Assembly (NCBI GenBank): GCA_000471925.1
Contig: CP006668.1
Coordinates: 2,294,001 to 2,358,000, forward strand
Length of the DNA stretch: 64,000 nt
Origin: Ralstonia pickettii DTP0602
GTDB taxonomy: Bacteria > Pseudomonadota > Gammaproteobacteria > Burkholderiales > Burkholderiaceae
Direction of reading: 5' to 3'
The position numbers and the translations under genes were made by a program. The notes below the pieces were generated by a model. It did no database searches. It was not told the DNA's origin and saw nothing but the letters and a program-made list of their open reading frames with translations. Shown here piece by piece: positions 29,946 through 37,252 of this stretch; position 1 is the stretch's first letter; each line of letters begins with the position of its first letter.

Positions 29946-29949
29946 TAGT
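29921..29949 (+). promoter_or_regulatory. Rightward early promoter (PL-like)
   Basis: TTGCTT (29921-29926) and TATAGT (29944-29949) are separated by 17 bases. The -10 is identical to that of the leftward early promoter. The promoter drives the operon starting at 29995 and is overlapped by an operator. Confidence 0.72.
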
Positions 29950-29994
29950 TGCTTCATCGCCGCTACAGCGGCAAGCAACTCACGGGAGCGCAAC

Positions 29995-30084
29995 ATGGAG
30001 ATCTTGGTAGGCATCGGAATCATGGCCTGGACGGTCGTCGTCCTGCTTGTGATGTCCGTCTTCCGCATTGGCGGCCGGGGCTGA
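29995..30084 (+). CDS. 29-residue membrane peptide
   Basis: A single predicted transmembrane helix (IGIMAWTVVVLLVMSVF) followed by a short basic tail. The ATG has GGGAG six bases upstream. It is the first gene of the rightward early operon, about 40 bases after the predicted transcription start. Lambdoid early operons often begin with small toxic or host-takeover peptides; the role here is unknown. Confidence 0.5.
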   Translation: MEILVGIGIMAWTVVVLLVMSVFRIGGRG

Positions 30085-30087
30085 GCC

Positions 30088-30321
30088 ATGACGCCCACTC
30101 AAGCCGCCGTCCGCCAGGCCGTCCAGGCCAACTGCCAGACCGAGCTGCTGCACGAGCTCGAGGCCGCCCACCAGATCATCCGCAACGCCCTCGGCTTGCT
30201 CTCCATCAATCAGAAGATGGTGCTCGCCGAGCGCAATGCACGCGACGGCGTAGACGGCGAGGGAACCACCCGCGCCCACGAGCGAGCGGCAGTCATCAAG
30301 CGTGCCGGAGGCTTGGCATGA
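30088..30321 (+). CDS. Small helical phage protein
   Basis: 77 residues, three bases after the previous stop. The protein is entirely helix-compatible and charged (VRQAVQANCQTELLHELEAAHQIIRNAL, shown in part) with LSINQKMVLAERNARDG near the middle. No signal or membrane segment. Its stop overlaps the next start (ATGA). Function unknown. Confidence 0.55.
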   Translation: MTPTQAAVRQAVQANCQTELLHELEAAHQIIRNALGLLSINQKMVLAERNARDGVDGEGTTRAHERAAVIKRAGGLA

Positions 30322-30443
30322 AAGTCATCCGCGCCCTGCTCTTCTGGTTCGGGATGGCTCTCGGCGTCATCGCCCTCTCGGGCGTCTATGTCGCGCTCAC
30401 CCTGGACGCGCCTATGACCGCTCCCATCTGGAGGCAGTCGTGA
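30318..30443 (+). CDS. 41-residue membrane peptide
   Basis: A single membrane helix (LLFWFGMALGVIALSGVYVAL) with a positively charged N-terminus (MKVIR), predicting an N-in orientation. It is joined to both neighbours by overlaps (ATGA on its start, GTGA on its end). Too short for family assignment; the third-smallest gene of a strongly coupled operon. Confidence 0.5.
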   Translation: MKVIRALLFWFGMALGVIALSGVYVALTLDAPMTAPIWRQS

Positions 30444-30574
30444 CCTTCCGAATCTTCATCAACCGTCAGTGCGTCTATACGGGCCGCTTCGCCAGCTGGT
30501 GGGCCGCTCATGACGCAGCTATCAACCGCGGCCTGCTGTGCGGCGCGCGCAATGTCCAGGTGAAAGCAGCATGA
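30440..30574 (+). CDS. 44-residue hypothetical protein
   Basis: GTG start with GGAGG five bases upstream. The sequence (TFRIFINRQCVYTGRFASWW) begins with a short strand and is followed by an Ala-rich helix (AAHDAAINRGLL). It resembles small early proteins of beta-proteobacterial phages. Its stop overlaps the next ATG. Confidence 0.5.
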   Translation: MTFRIFINRQCVYTGRFASWWAAHDAAINRGLLCGARNVQVKAA

Positions 30575-30912
30575 AGCTCTCCGAACGTATTCTCGAAGCC
30601 TTCGACGCCAAGGCCGCGGCCGAGCGCGCACAGATCAGCGACCAAGCGTCAGACATTGATGCGCTGGGAGAGATATTGGCCACCGCGCACTATGCCGGCA
30701 TCGAGTTCGAGCTAGAGCAGATCACAGCGGGTGGGGACAGGATTCAAGTCTTCAGCAGAGCGCCAGAAGCGGCTCTCGCATGGATGCTTAGCACCGGCTT
30801 CAGTCTTCAGCGCACCAGCCGCAGCTACTACACGCACAACTACCTGGTGCATCCGGACATCGGTTGCCCGGTTGTGATCTTGACGGCCGGCGAAGGTGCG
30901 GAGCGCCCATGA
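30571..30912 (+). CDS. Hypothetical early phage protein
   Basis: 113 residues from the ATG at 30571, coupled to the previous stop. An N-terminal helix (LSERILEAFDAKAAAERAQI) precedes a mixed alpha/beta part with several aromatic residues (SRSYYTHNYLVHPDIGCPVVIL). No known family, no membrane segment. The stop overlaps the next start by four bases. Confidence 0.55.
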   Translation: MKLSERILEAFDAKAAAERAQISDQASDIDALGEILATAHYAGIEFELEQITAGGDRIQVFSRAPEAALAWMLSTGFSLQRTSRSYYTHNYLVHPDIGCPVVILTAGEGAERP

Positions 30913-31154
30913 GCATACCGGGGTTCCGCATCCTCACCGCGGCGAACAATAAGGCGTTTGCCGAGCAGTCCAGCCGCGTTGGCAAGGCCGCCATTCCGCC
31001 CGGGCTGCCCTCGGCGCAGGAAATCGTCACCGCTATCGATGGCGTCCTGCGGTGCGAAAACTTCTACTCGGCCGCCGCTCAGGATGCACTGGCCCGCCTG
31101 GTGATCGTGCGCGAGCAGTTCGCCGCCACTCTCCCCAAACCCACCGGAGATTGA
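30909..31154 (+). CDS. Hypothetical early phage protein
   Basis: 81 residues. It starts MSIPGFRILTAANNKAFAEQ, continues with GLPSAQEIVTAIDGVLRCEN and ends with a helix (AQDALARLVIVREQFA). Composition is that of a small soluble helical protein. It is part of the coupled rightward operon; function unknown. Confidence 0.55.
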   Translation: MSIPGFRILTAANNKAFAEQSSRVGKAAIPPGLPSAQEIVTAIDGVLRCENFYSAAAQDALARLVIVREQFAATLPKPTGD

Positions 31155-31156
31155 CC

Positions 31157-31486
31157 ATGTCCGCATTCTGCGTGTTTGGCATGACCTTTGATGCAGCCCT
31201 CAAGCGCGCCGAGAAAAAGGTACGCGACGAAAACCTGTCGATGGAGAAATGGAAGGAGAAGGTGCACAAGCTGGCCGAGCAGATTCTCGTCGAGGCTAAG
31301 CCGACTCAGGTCAGCCCCCCCTTCGACGCGCCCCAGTTCGCCAAGGAATGGATCGAGGTCGCGCGGATGACGTCTCGCATCCATGCCCCGAAGGTCATGG
31401 TCCGCAAACCCAAGAAGGACAAGCGCGGCAATCCGGTGATCAGCAAGACCACTGGCTTACCCGCGCTTGGCTGGGAGCCCTACTGA
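31157..31486 (+). CDS. Lysine-rich hypothetical phage protein
   Basis: 109 residues, two bases after the previous stop. Helical and basic in the first half (AALKRAEKKVRDENLSMEKW, KEKVHKLAEQIL); the C-terminal part (PKVMVRKPKKDKRGNPVISK) is strongly positive and could bind nucleic acid. No known family is recognised. Confidence 0.5.
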   Translation: MSAFCVFGMTFDAALKRAEKKVRDENLSMEKWKEKVHKLAEQILVEAKPTQVSPPFDAPQFAKEWIEVARMTSRIHAPKVMVRKPKKDKRGNPVISKTTGLPALGWEPY

Positions 31487-31487
31487 C

Positions 31488-31619
31488 ATGGCTTGCCTGA
31501 TCTACCTGGTCGTCATGGCGCTCGCCTTCCTCGGCGCTGTCGCCTTCGGCGTCTATTCCAACTACCGCTGGATGAAGCGGTTTGCAGAAAGAGAGGATTT
31601 GCATCATGGCAACCACTGA
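31488..31619 (+). CDS. 43-residue membrane peptide
   Basis: One long hydrophobic helix (CLIYLVVMALAFLGAVAFGV) followed by a basic, aromatic cytoplasmic tail (YSNYRWMKRFAERE). It overlaps the next gene's start by 14 bases. It is the third tiny single-pass membrane protein in this operon, after 29995-30084 and 30318-30443. Confidence 0.5.
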   Translation: MACLIYLVVMALAFLGAVAFGVYSNYRWMKRFAEREDLHHGNH

Positions 31620-32391
31620 ACGCGCTGTGGTTGGCGCCGACATCCGCGCGCTGATCGCAAACGACGCCTATGCCATTTCGTTCCAGACGATGGGCCAGTA
31701 TCGAACTGCCCTACTGAAGGCCATTGACGCCCTGGCGCAGAAATCGCAAGGCGAGGCAGTGGCACCGCATGCCGCCCCTGCGACCAAGCCGTATCCGATC
31801 CGCTACGTGCTGACAGACGCCGACCACCTAGCGGTCTGCGCCGACCGCCTGCTTGGCGCCATCAACGAGCACGCCGCTGCGATGGAGGCGCATGACGACG
31901 ACGACACGCCCGCCAGCGCCCAGATGGTAGACGACGCCTTGCAGGTGCTGGGCGAGTGCATGCGCTCCATCCGCGAATGCGCTTACGAATACCGGAAGCG
32001 CGCCGAGCGTTACCGCACCTCCCTGGTCACCGCATCGCCTGCCGACCAGGTGGAGGATGCGCGCGATGTGGTAGATGGGCTGAAGCCTGGTTGCTGCCAC
32101 AAATGCGGCCTGCCGCTGAGTCAGAATCCACACCCCGAAGCTGGCAAGCCAGCCCACTATCTCGAAGTGGGTTGCCAGAAAGAGTGCATCCCGTGCACGG
32201 TCAAGGGGCGACACAACTGGGCTTCGCAAGCAATGAAGAATCATCGGGATGCGGAGCGGTATCGGTGGGTTCGCAATACACCGGTCAGCGTCGGCAGGAA
32301 CATGATCCTGGTGGAGCGTACCGGGGAAATGCTTGATTGCATGATCGACGCCGCCATGAGCGCCAGCAAGGTGGGCAACGAGAATGGCTAA
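31606..32391 (+). CDS. Hypothetical phage protein with Cys-rich middle and conserved C-terminal module
   Basis: 261 residues from the ATG at 31606 (GAGAGGA upstream). Residues about 1-130 are helical. A Cys/His-rich segment follows (CCHKCGLPL, then CQKECIPC), likely binding zinc. The C-terminal ~45 residues (DAERYRWVRNTPVSVGR, LDCMIDAAMS) match a module often found at the end of unrelated phage early proteins in Burkholderiaceae. The function is unknown; the repeated module suggests recombination between early phage genes. Confidence 0.55.
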   Translation: MATTERAVVGADIRALIANDAYAISFQTMGQYRTALLKAIDALAQKSQGEAVAPHAAPATKPYPIRYVLTDADHLAVCADRLLGAINEHAAAMEAHDDDDTPASAQMVDDALQVLGECMRSIRECAYEYRKRAERYRTSLVTASPADQVEDARDVVDGLKPGCCHKCGLPLSQNPHPEAGKPAHYLEVGCQKECIPCTVKGRHNWASQAMKNHRDAERYRWVRNTPVSVGRNMILVERTGEMLDCMIDAAMSASKVGNENG

Positions 32392-32602
32392 GAAACTGAC
32401 GCCCGAGGATGCGCGCGCCTATCTGGCCGATTCGTCGAACTTCTGGCCGAACGACGAGCTTTGCTACACCTGCGGCAATGAGTACGGATTCGGCTGCGAA
32501 GTGGAATACAAGGGAATCATTTTCTGCTCTGAGCGTTGCTACAACGGCTATGTGCGCATCGCCAGAGTCGCCGCCATGAGCACCAGCAAGGAGGGCGCGT
32601 GA
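32384..32602 (+). CDS. Small zinc-ribbon-like phage protein
   Basis: 72 residues. Two Cys pairs (CYTCGNEYGFGC and FCSERCYNGY) give a probable zinc-binding fold of the kind seen in small DNA- or protein-binding phage proteins. It overlaps the previous gene by eight bases. No catalytic residues are visible. Confidence 0.55.
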   Translation: MAKKLTPEDARAYLADSSNFWPNDELCYTCGNEYGFGCEVEYKGIIFCSERCYNGYVRIARVAAMSTSKEGA

Positions 32603-32952
32603 TGCGCGTAGAAGAAAAGACCGTCGAACTCCTGACGATCAGCGACGCGCCCAACCTGGACACGATCACCGTTGTCCTAGAGCCGTGGAGCGAACGAGGA
32701 GGCCGCATCACCATAATGTGCTACGGGAAAGCCTGGTGCGCGTCTTGGGGCGCGATGGGCAGCCCGCTGGCTGACTTCGTTGCGAGCAACCACCCTGACT
32801 ATGTCGTCGACAACCTCTTTTGGGGGACTGAGCCCATCCTGAAGCGACGTGAGGCGCACGAGCGCGCCTATGTAACGCGGATCGTCATGGCAGTACAGCA
32901 AGTCCTGAGGAACCGCGCTGCCACGCCACCAGCAGCCGACAAGGGGGAATGA
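32602..32952 (+). CDS. Hypothetical phage protein
   Basis: 116 residues from an ATG with AAGGAGG upstream, starting on the last base of the previous stop. The middle (ITIMCYGKAWCASWGAMG) and PDYVVDNLFWGTEPI form a mixed alpha/beta domain. The C-terminal helix (YVTRIVMAVQQVLRNRA) is basic. Function unknown. The sequence after its stop (32,949-33,000) could be the remnant start of another operon gene cut off by the inverted gene that follows. Confidence 0.55.
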   Translation: MRVEEKTVELLTISDAPNLDTITVVLEPWSERGGRITIMCYGKAWCASWGAMGSPLADFVASNHPDYVVDNLFWGTEPILKRREAHERAYVTRIVMAVQQVLRNRAATPPAADKGE

Positions 32953-32999
32953 TGCGCGACGAGCTTCAGCAACGGGCTGCCATCGGGTTGAGTTGGGAT

Positions 33000-33626
33000 T
33001 CAGATCCGCAAAGCCCTACGTCGCGTTTCAGAAACTGCACAGGCGCGAGCGTGAAGGTTCGAGTAGCCCTTGCGCATAGCGATTATGAATGCGTCCAAGT
33101 CACGCAGCGAATCTTCAGTTTGATCAAACCCCTGCTCCTGGCATTTCTTCACCAACTCAACATAGGCGACAGCATAGGTCTTAATGACAACGAGATCTCG
33201 CATGAATGGCGCGTAGACAGCCTCGTGAATTGGAATGGCCTCAAGCGCTTTCAGCGCCGTGCTAGCGAGCGATTCCAAGCCGGCAAAAGTCGTGAATGGC
33301 AGCCCCACTATCGTCCTTTCGCCGCGCAGCTTTCTCTGCGTCCGGCGACACGCCGAGACGAGGGTTCGCGCGCTTTGCACCATACCATCGACGGCCCTAA
33401 CCTCTTCGGCATGGAGCCTTGCCGCTTGATCTCGCGCAGAGCGCTCTGCCTGCCATTGCCCCAACAGGAAGGAGCCAGCAATGGCCGCGATAGAGCCGAT
33501 GGCCTGAACCCACGAAGCAATGGTGCTGCTATCGACTTCGCAACGCCACGCTATGTAAGCCCCCGCTGCCAACGCAGCAACACCGACAAGCCCGTAGCTC
33601 GCAATTCCCCAAACTCGCTCACTCAT
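33000..33626 (-). CDS. Opposite-strand membrane protein with two N-terminal helices and coiled coil (prophage cargo candidate)
   Basis: 208 residues from the ATG at 33626 (GGGGT upstream). Two membrane segments at about 10-27 (IASYGLVGVAALAAGAYIAW) and 38-56 (VQAIGSIAAIAGSFLLG), then a cytoplasmic helical region of 150 residues. It is encoded against the surrounding operon, and hand-counted GC of sampled lines is about 50-58%, well below its neighbours. Such inverted, compositionally distinct genes in prophages ('morons') often serve lysogenic conversion, superinfection exclusion or defence. No known family is recognised. Confidence 0.6.
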   Translation of the reverse strand: MSERVWGIASYGLVGVAALAAGAYIAWRCEVDSSTIASWVQAIGSIAAIAGSFLLGQWQAERSARDQAARLHAEEVRAVDGMVQSARTLVSACRRTQRKLRGERTIVGLPFTTFAGLESLASTALKALEAIPIHEAVYAPFMRDLVVIKTYAVAYVELVKKCQEQGFDQTEDSLRDLDAFIIAMRKGYSNLHARACAVSETRRRALRI

Positions 33627-33658
33627 AAGTCGACCCCATTTTTGGCGAGGATCGTAGC

Positions 33659-34342
33659 ATGAGCAAATATCTATGGCAGCCACATGAGATTGAGGCCGTG
33701 CTCCAGCTCTACCCCACATCGAAGACGAGCGACCTAGCGGAAGCGCTTGGCCGGTCTACCACTTCAATCTATCGCCTAGCGGACAAGCTCGGCTTGCGCA
33801 AGACCGCCGAGTACCTGGCGACGCCGGACGCAAGGAGACTCGACGGTAGCCGTGACAACGGTCATCGCTTCCGACCAGGGCATGTCAGCTGGAACAAGGG
33901 TATCAAAGGCAGCGCGGGGCAACACCCGAACACCGTGCGTGCGCACTTCAAGAAGGGCGAGCGCCGTGGCGCGGCGAACACCAACTACGTGCCGATCGGG
34001 ACTGAGCGCATCACCGACGATGGTTACCTTGTGCGCAAGGTGACCGACGACCCGAGTCTCGTTCCCGCCCGGCGCTGGATTGCTGTGCATCGCCTGGTCT
34101 GGGAGGCCGCTCACGGCCCCATCCCGCCTGGCCACGCTGTGGTGTTTCTGCCGGGCCGGCGCACCACCGACGCCGCACTGATCACCGTAGACGCGCTGGA
34201 GCTGGTTACGCGCGGCGAGCTCGCCCGCCGTAACCATCCTCGCAGCCGTTCCCCTGAGCTGGCGAAGCTAGTCCAGCTCAAGGGCGCAATCACCCGCCAG
34301 GTCAATCGCATCGCCCGCGAGGCGAAGGAGCAACAGTCATGA
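33659..34342 (+). CDS. HNH homing-type endonuclease with N-terminal GcrA-like domain
   Basis: 227 residues. Residues about 1-50 form a SANT/GcrA-like DNA-binding domain (LYPTSKTSDLAEALGRSTTS, then LADKLGLRK). The nuclease part contains the typical order NKGIKGS, HFKKGERRGAANTNYVPIG, then HRLVWEAAHGPIPPGHAVVF and the C-terminal LELVTRGELARRN, as in phage HNH_3 nucleases. Such free-standing nucleases are usually mobile. It starts 33 bases from the divergent membrane gene and overlaps the next gene by four bases. Confidence 0.82.
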   Translation: MSKYLWQPHEIEAVLQLYPTSKTSDLAEALGRSTTSIYRLADKLGLRKTAEYLATPDARRLDGSRDNGHRFRPGHVSWNKGIKGSAGQHPNTVRAHFKKGERRGAANTNYVPIGTERITDDGYLVRKVTDDPSLVPARRWIAVHRLVWEAAHGPIPPGHAVVFLPGRRTTDAALITVDALELVTRGELARRNHPRSRSPELAKLVQLKGAITRQVNRIAREAKEQQS

Positions 34343-34611
34343 GCAACAACATCACCACCGTACGCCAGCACCTCCTGGATACCCTTGCGGACCTGCGCAA
34401 TCGCGACAACCCAATGGAAGTCGAGCGAGCGCGGGCCGTTGCCGACGTCGCGCGTGTCCTGGTGGACAGCGCAAAGGTGGAGGTCGACTACCTGAAGGTC
34501 ACAAACCAGGGCAATTCGGACTTCCTGGATGGCGAGCAGGCGGAGCCAGGCACCCCCAGCAAAGTACTACCGCCCGGCATCACCGGTATCCGGCGCCATG
34601 TGCTCAAGTGA
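34339..34611 (+). CDS. Small helical phage protein
   Basis: 90 residues, coupled by ATGA overlap to the HNH gene. A continuous helix (TTVRQHLLDTLADLRNR, then ARAVADVARVLVDSAKVEV) is followed by an acidic linker and a basic tail (GITGIRRHVLK). It resembles short accessory proteins found directly after HNH genes in phages of Burkholderiaceae; no function is known. Confidence 0.6.
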   Translation: MSNNITTVRQHLLDTLADLRNRDNPMEVERARAVADVARVLVDSAKVEVDYLKVTNQGNSDFLDGEQAEPGTPSKVLPPGITGIRRHVLK

Positions 34612-34615
34612 CGCT

Positions 34616-34996
34616 ATGGACGAACTCTTCTATCTTCAAGACAGCCGAAGCTACGTCGGCAACGACGTGCTGTGGTGGGCAAAGGACGGCAATGGCTATA
34701 CCACCGACCTGAGTAAGGCCCACGTCTGCACGAAGGCCGAGGCGATCCGCCAGCATGAGGAAAGGGCAACCGACATCCCGTGGCCGAAGGCGTACATCGA
34801 CGCCAAGACGCGGCTGGCCATTGACATGCAGTACATCAAGCAGGATGAGGCGCTGGCGGACACAGGAATCGTGCTGCGCAAACCCGAAAAGGCGAAGCCC
34901 CAGACGCCTCGCTGCCACGGTTGCGGCAAGTTCATCAGCGAAACCCAGTTCTGGTCCGGCGCATGCCCCAGCTGCGGCACGGATAACCGGCCATGA
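34616..34996 (+). CDS. Hypothetical phage protein with C-terminal zinc ribbon
   Basis: 126 residues from the ATG at 34616; an in-frame ATG six codons earlier is possible. The N-terminal part (FYLQDSRSYVGNDVLWWAKD) begins with aromatic-rich strands common in small phage proteins. The C-terminus carries CHGCGKFI and CPSCG, two CxxC pairs for zinc. It probably contacts nucleic acid or protein; no family name is claimed. Confidence 0.6.
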   Translation: MDELFYLQDSRSYVGNDVLWWAKDGNGYTTDLSKAHVCTKAEAIRQHEERATDIPWPKAYIDAKTRLAIDMQYIKQDEALADTGIVLRKPEKAKPQTPRCHGCGKFISETQFWSGACPSCGTDNRP

Positions 34997-35010
34997 AGAA
35001 CGGGAGGCCC

Positions 35011-35265
35011 CTAGTCCGCGCCCGGGATCTCGTCCTCAAAGATTTCCGGGTAGTCCTCCCGACTGGCCTCGCCATTGGCAATCATCTCGCGGATGAAGGC
35101 GATGGCCTCGTCCATTTCCTCCTGGAGGGTGGGCTTGCCTTGGGCCACACGGATCGCGTTGATGCTGTCCATCTTGCCGCGCAATTCAGTAGCAATCGCG
35201 GCGATTTGGAGCGCAGCACCGGTGCCCAGCTCGTCTTCGAGCTTCTTGTCAAAGAATTTGGTCAT
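35011..35265 (-). CDS. Opposite-strand acidic hypothetical protein
   Basis: 84 residues; the start at 35265 is uncertain, with an ATG three codons upstream as alternative. Helical and acidic (MTKFFDKKLEDELG, LQEEMDEAIAFIREMIANG), ending in EIFEDEIPGAD. It is encoded against the operon between two rightward genes. The rightward frame opposite it reads less like protein. An acidic small protein in a prophage could be an inhibitor or DNA mimic, but that is speculation. Confidence 0.5.
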   Translation of the reverse strand: MTKFFDKKLEDELGTGAALQIAAIATELRGKMDSINAIRVAQGKPTLQEEMDEAIAFIREMIANGEASREDYPEIFEDEIPGAD

Positions 35266-35383
35266 GCCCGCCATATCGGCGCCGGCCAGCAAATATGTAG
35301 GCTTCCCGCCAGTAGGTAATGCAGCGAAACGCAGAACGAATCATCGAATTGACCCGCCGGGCGTGGCGGATTGGAGAGAGCAA

Positions 35384-35578
35384 ATGAAAAAGCGCCTAGA
35401 CGAATGGCTCAAGTCGCAGTTCGACCCGCCGCCGGCTATCCGCACCGCGCGCTTGTGGATCCGCGATGGCAAGATCTACCCGCCCCCAGTCAAGGTCGGC
35501 AGGGCCTACTACGTCGAAGACACGGCAGTCTTCCAAGACGGCGCCAAGCGGCGCCTAGCTCAACGCGTATTCGGATAA
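35384..35578 (+). CDS. xis: Excisionase (Xis)
   Basis: 64 residues from an ATG with GGAGAGAG upstream, five bases before the integrase. The sequence shows the excisionase winged-helix pattern: a basic N-terminal helix (KKRLDEWLKSQF), then TARLWIRDGKIYPPPVKVGR and YYVEDTAVF. It bends att DNA and directs integrase to excision. The direct neighbour position to integrase confirms the call. Confidence 0.85.
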   Translation: MKKRLDEWLKSQFDPPPAIRTARLWIRDGKIYPPPVKVGRAYYVEDTAVFQDGAKRRLAQRVFG

Positions 35579-35583
35579 CCAAA

Positions 35584-36669
35584 ATGGCAGCACGTCCCCG
35601 TCTGCGCAAGCGCGCGCACTACCCGCCTAACCTGCACGAACCTCGGCCTGGCTACTTCACCTGGCGCAATCCGCTGGACGGCAAGACCCACGTCATAGGT
35701 CGCGTCCCCCTCGCCCATGCGATTCAGGAGGCGAACGAAGCGAACGCCAGAGCTGAGGGCATGCGGTCGCGCACCTCGCTGGCCGACCGCGTCAGCCTGG
35801 GTCAGGAGACGATTGCTGATCTGCTCGGCAAGATGCCAACGGAGGGGTTGAAGCCCAATACCCTCAGCATGCTGCGCAGCTACGACAAGGTGATACGGAA
35901 CGCCATCGGCCACATCGAGTGCTCGGCGCTGACGACGAAGGACGTGGCAGCCATGCTCGACGGCATCAAGACGGAAGGCAAGATGCGATGGGCGCAGGCA
36001 ATCCGCAGCCGCATCAATGAAGTCTGCAACAAAGGACTGGCTTTGGGCTGGATGGAAAAGAACCCGGTTGCTGTGACCGAGAAGGTCAAGGTGAAGGTGA
36101 AGCGCCGCCGCCTGACGCTGGACGAGTTCAAGGCGATATTGGCGAAGGCGCCAGAAGTCGCGGATTGGCTGGAAAACGCCATGCTGCTGGCGCTGGTGTC
36201 CGGCCAGGATCGCTCTACCGTCGCCCGATGGGAGAGGTCGGCCATTAACGGGGACACGATTCTCGCCCAGCGCTCTAAGACTGACGTGAAGATTGCCATC
36301 CCAACGGCCTTGCGCCTGGAGGCTATCGGCATGTCGCTGGCCGATGTGATCGCCAAGTGCAAAGCGACGCGAGTCGTCAGCAAACACCTGATCCACCATG
36401 TCCGCCCGGTGGCCAGGGTCTCGCGCGGTGATGCCGTGTACTTGCAGACCATCAGCGCCGCGTTCTCGAGCGCTCGTGACCTGGCGGGGATCACGGGCGA
36501 CGGCGCCCCCACCTTCCACGAGATCCGCTCGCTGTCGAAACGGCTTTACATGGAACAGGGCGGCGTTGACACCCGCGCGCTGTTGGGCCACCTGACCGAT
36601 GCCATGTCGGATCTGTACGCCAACTCGCGCGGGCTGGAGCCGATCAAGGTCAAGATTGGTGCTGCCTAG
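35584..36669 (+). CDS. int: Lambda-type tyrosine integrase
   Basis: 361 residues. The N-terminal ~60 form the arm-binding domain (RPRLRKRAHYPPNLHEPRPG). The core-binding domain spans about 65-170. The catalytic residues are all present: Arg210 in SGQDRSTV, Lys232 in QRSKTDV, His312/Arg315 in FHEIRSLSKRLY, His336 in LLGHLTDAM and Tyr345 in DLYANSRG. The C-terminal part is remarkably close to phage lambda Int. It starts five bases after excisionase and is followed at once by three tandem repeats that look like its arm sites. Confidence 0.95.
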   Translation: MAARPRLRKRAHYPPNLHEPRPGYFTWRNPLDGKTHVIGRVPLAHAIQEANEANARAEGMRSRTSLADRVSLGQETIADLLGKMPTEGLKPNTLSMLRSYDKVIRNAIGHIECSALTTKDVAAMLDGIKTEGKMRWAQAIRSRINEVCNKGLALGWMEKNPVAVTEKVKVKVKRRRLTLDEFKAILAKAPEVADWLENAMLLALVSGQDRSTVARWERSAINGDTILAQRSKTDVKIAIPTALRLEAIGMSLADVIAKCKATRVVSKHLIHHVRPVARVSRGDAVYLQTISAAFSSARDLAGITGDGAPTFHEIRSLSKRLYMEQGGVDTRALLGHLTDAMSDLYANSRGLEPIKVKIGAA

Positions 36670-36702
36670 TTTTGAACGAATTTTGAACAAATTCTGAACA
36701 GT
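36670..36702 (+). repeat. Three tandem 11-bp repeats, probable integrase arm-type sites
   Basis: TTTTGAACGAA, TTTTGAACAAA and TTCTGAACAGT follow each other without gaps, beginning on the base after the integrase stop. Tandem short repeats at this place in lambda-like prophages are the P' arm sites bound by the integrase N-terminus. The crossover core of the right attachment site should lie within the next ~150 bases but was not identified. Confidence 0.6.
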
Positions 36703-37252
36703 CTAGGCGGGATAACGGCTCTAGGGCCACACCCCATGCAGGGAAAACATAGGAGTCATATGCGCCGTCGATGACAGCGGGTAGGCCCGCTCGGGACTTA
36801 CCCGGAGGGCCACGTCGCGCTATTTCGCTGTGCGGAATACTCGGTCGCTTTCCTTGACGATGCCGCAAAGCCTATGCAACAGTCGGTGAAAACGAACGAC
36901 CGTGCGGGAATACTCCCGACACCTCGTCACCGGTTCGCAACGCCGCCGTCCAAGCCGACGCGGCCCGCGATACGGCTTGCCGGGCGGCCACCGCGCCGCA
37001 TCGCACAGGAGACAGCCATGCAGCACCTGCAACACGCATCTGCGCACCCGCGCCGTGACAGCCACGGCGCGCTTCCGGCCACGGTGCCACGCCCGCGCAG
37101 CGGCACGCGCGCACCGGCCCCGCCGCCCGCCTGATCCTCGCTCCCCGATTCCCTGCCGTGGCCGCGCCTGGCGCCGCCGCGACGGAGCACGCTCGGCCCT
37201 TGCCGGCGCGTGCCTGGTTTCCCACGATTCGCGAACCGCACGAGGTACCCCT
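36703..37252. other. Prophage-host junction and leader of the liv operon
   Basis: 550 bases without a recognisable long gene. The prophage end must lie near the start of this stretch. From about 36,840 the sequence is GC-rich host DNA. A 38-codon frame at 37018-37134 has an AGGAGA ribosome site and could be a leader peptide, but it is Ala/Pro/Arg-rich and unsupported otherwise. No tRNA, attachment core or clear promoter was found. Confidence 0.3.

Noticed and set aside
34993..35319. 108-codon plus frame starting in an ATGA overlap with the 34616-34996 gene
   Set aside because: The start context is attractive, but the frame lies opposite an acidic helical minus-strand protein that reads more convincingly, and codon composition is shadow-like.
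36700..36830. Possible tRNA remnant as integration target
   Set aside because: No cloverleaf or TΨC-loop sequence could be drawn from this stretch on either strand.
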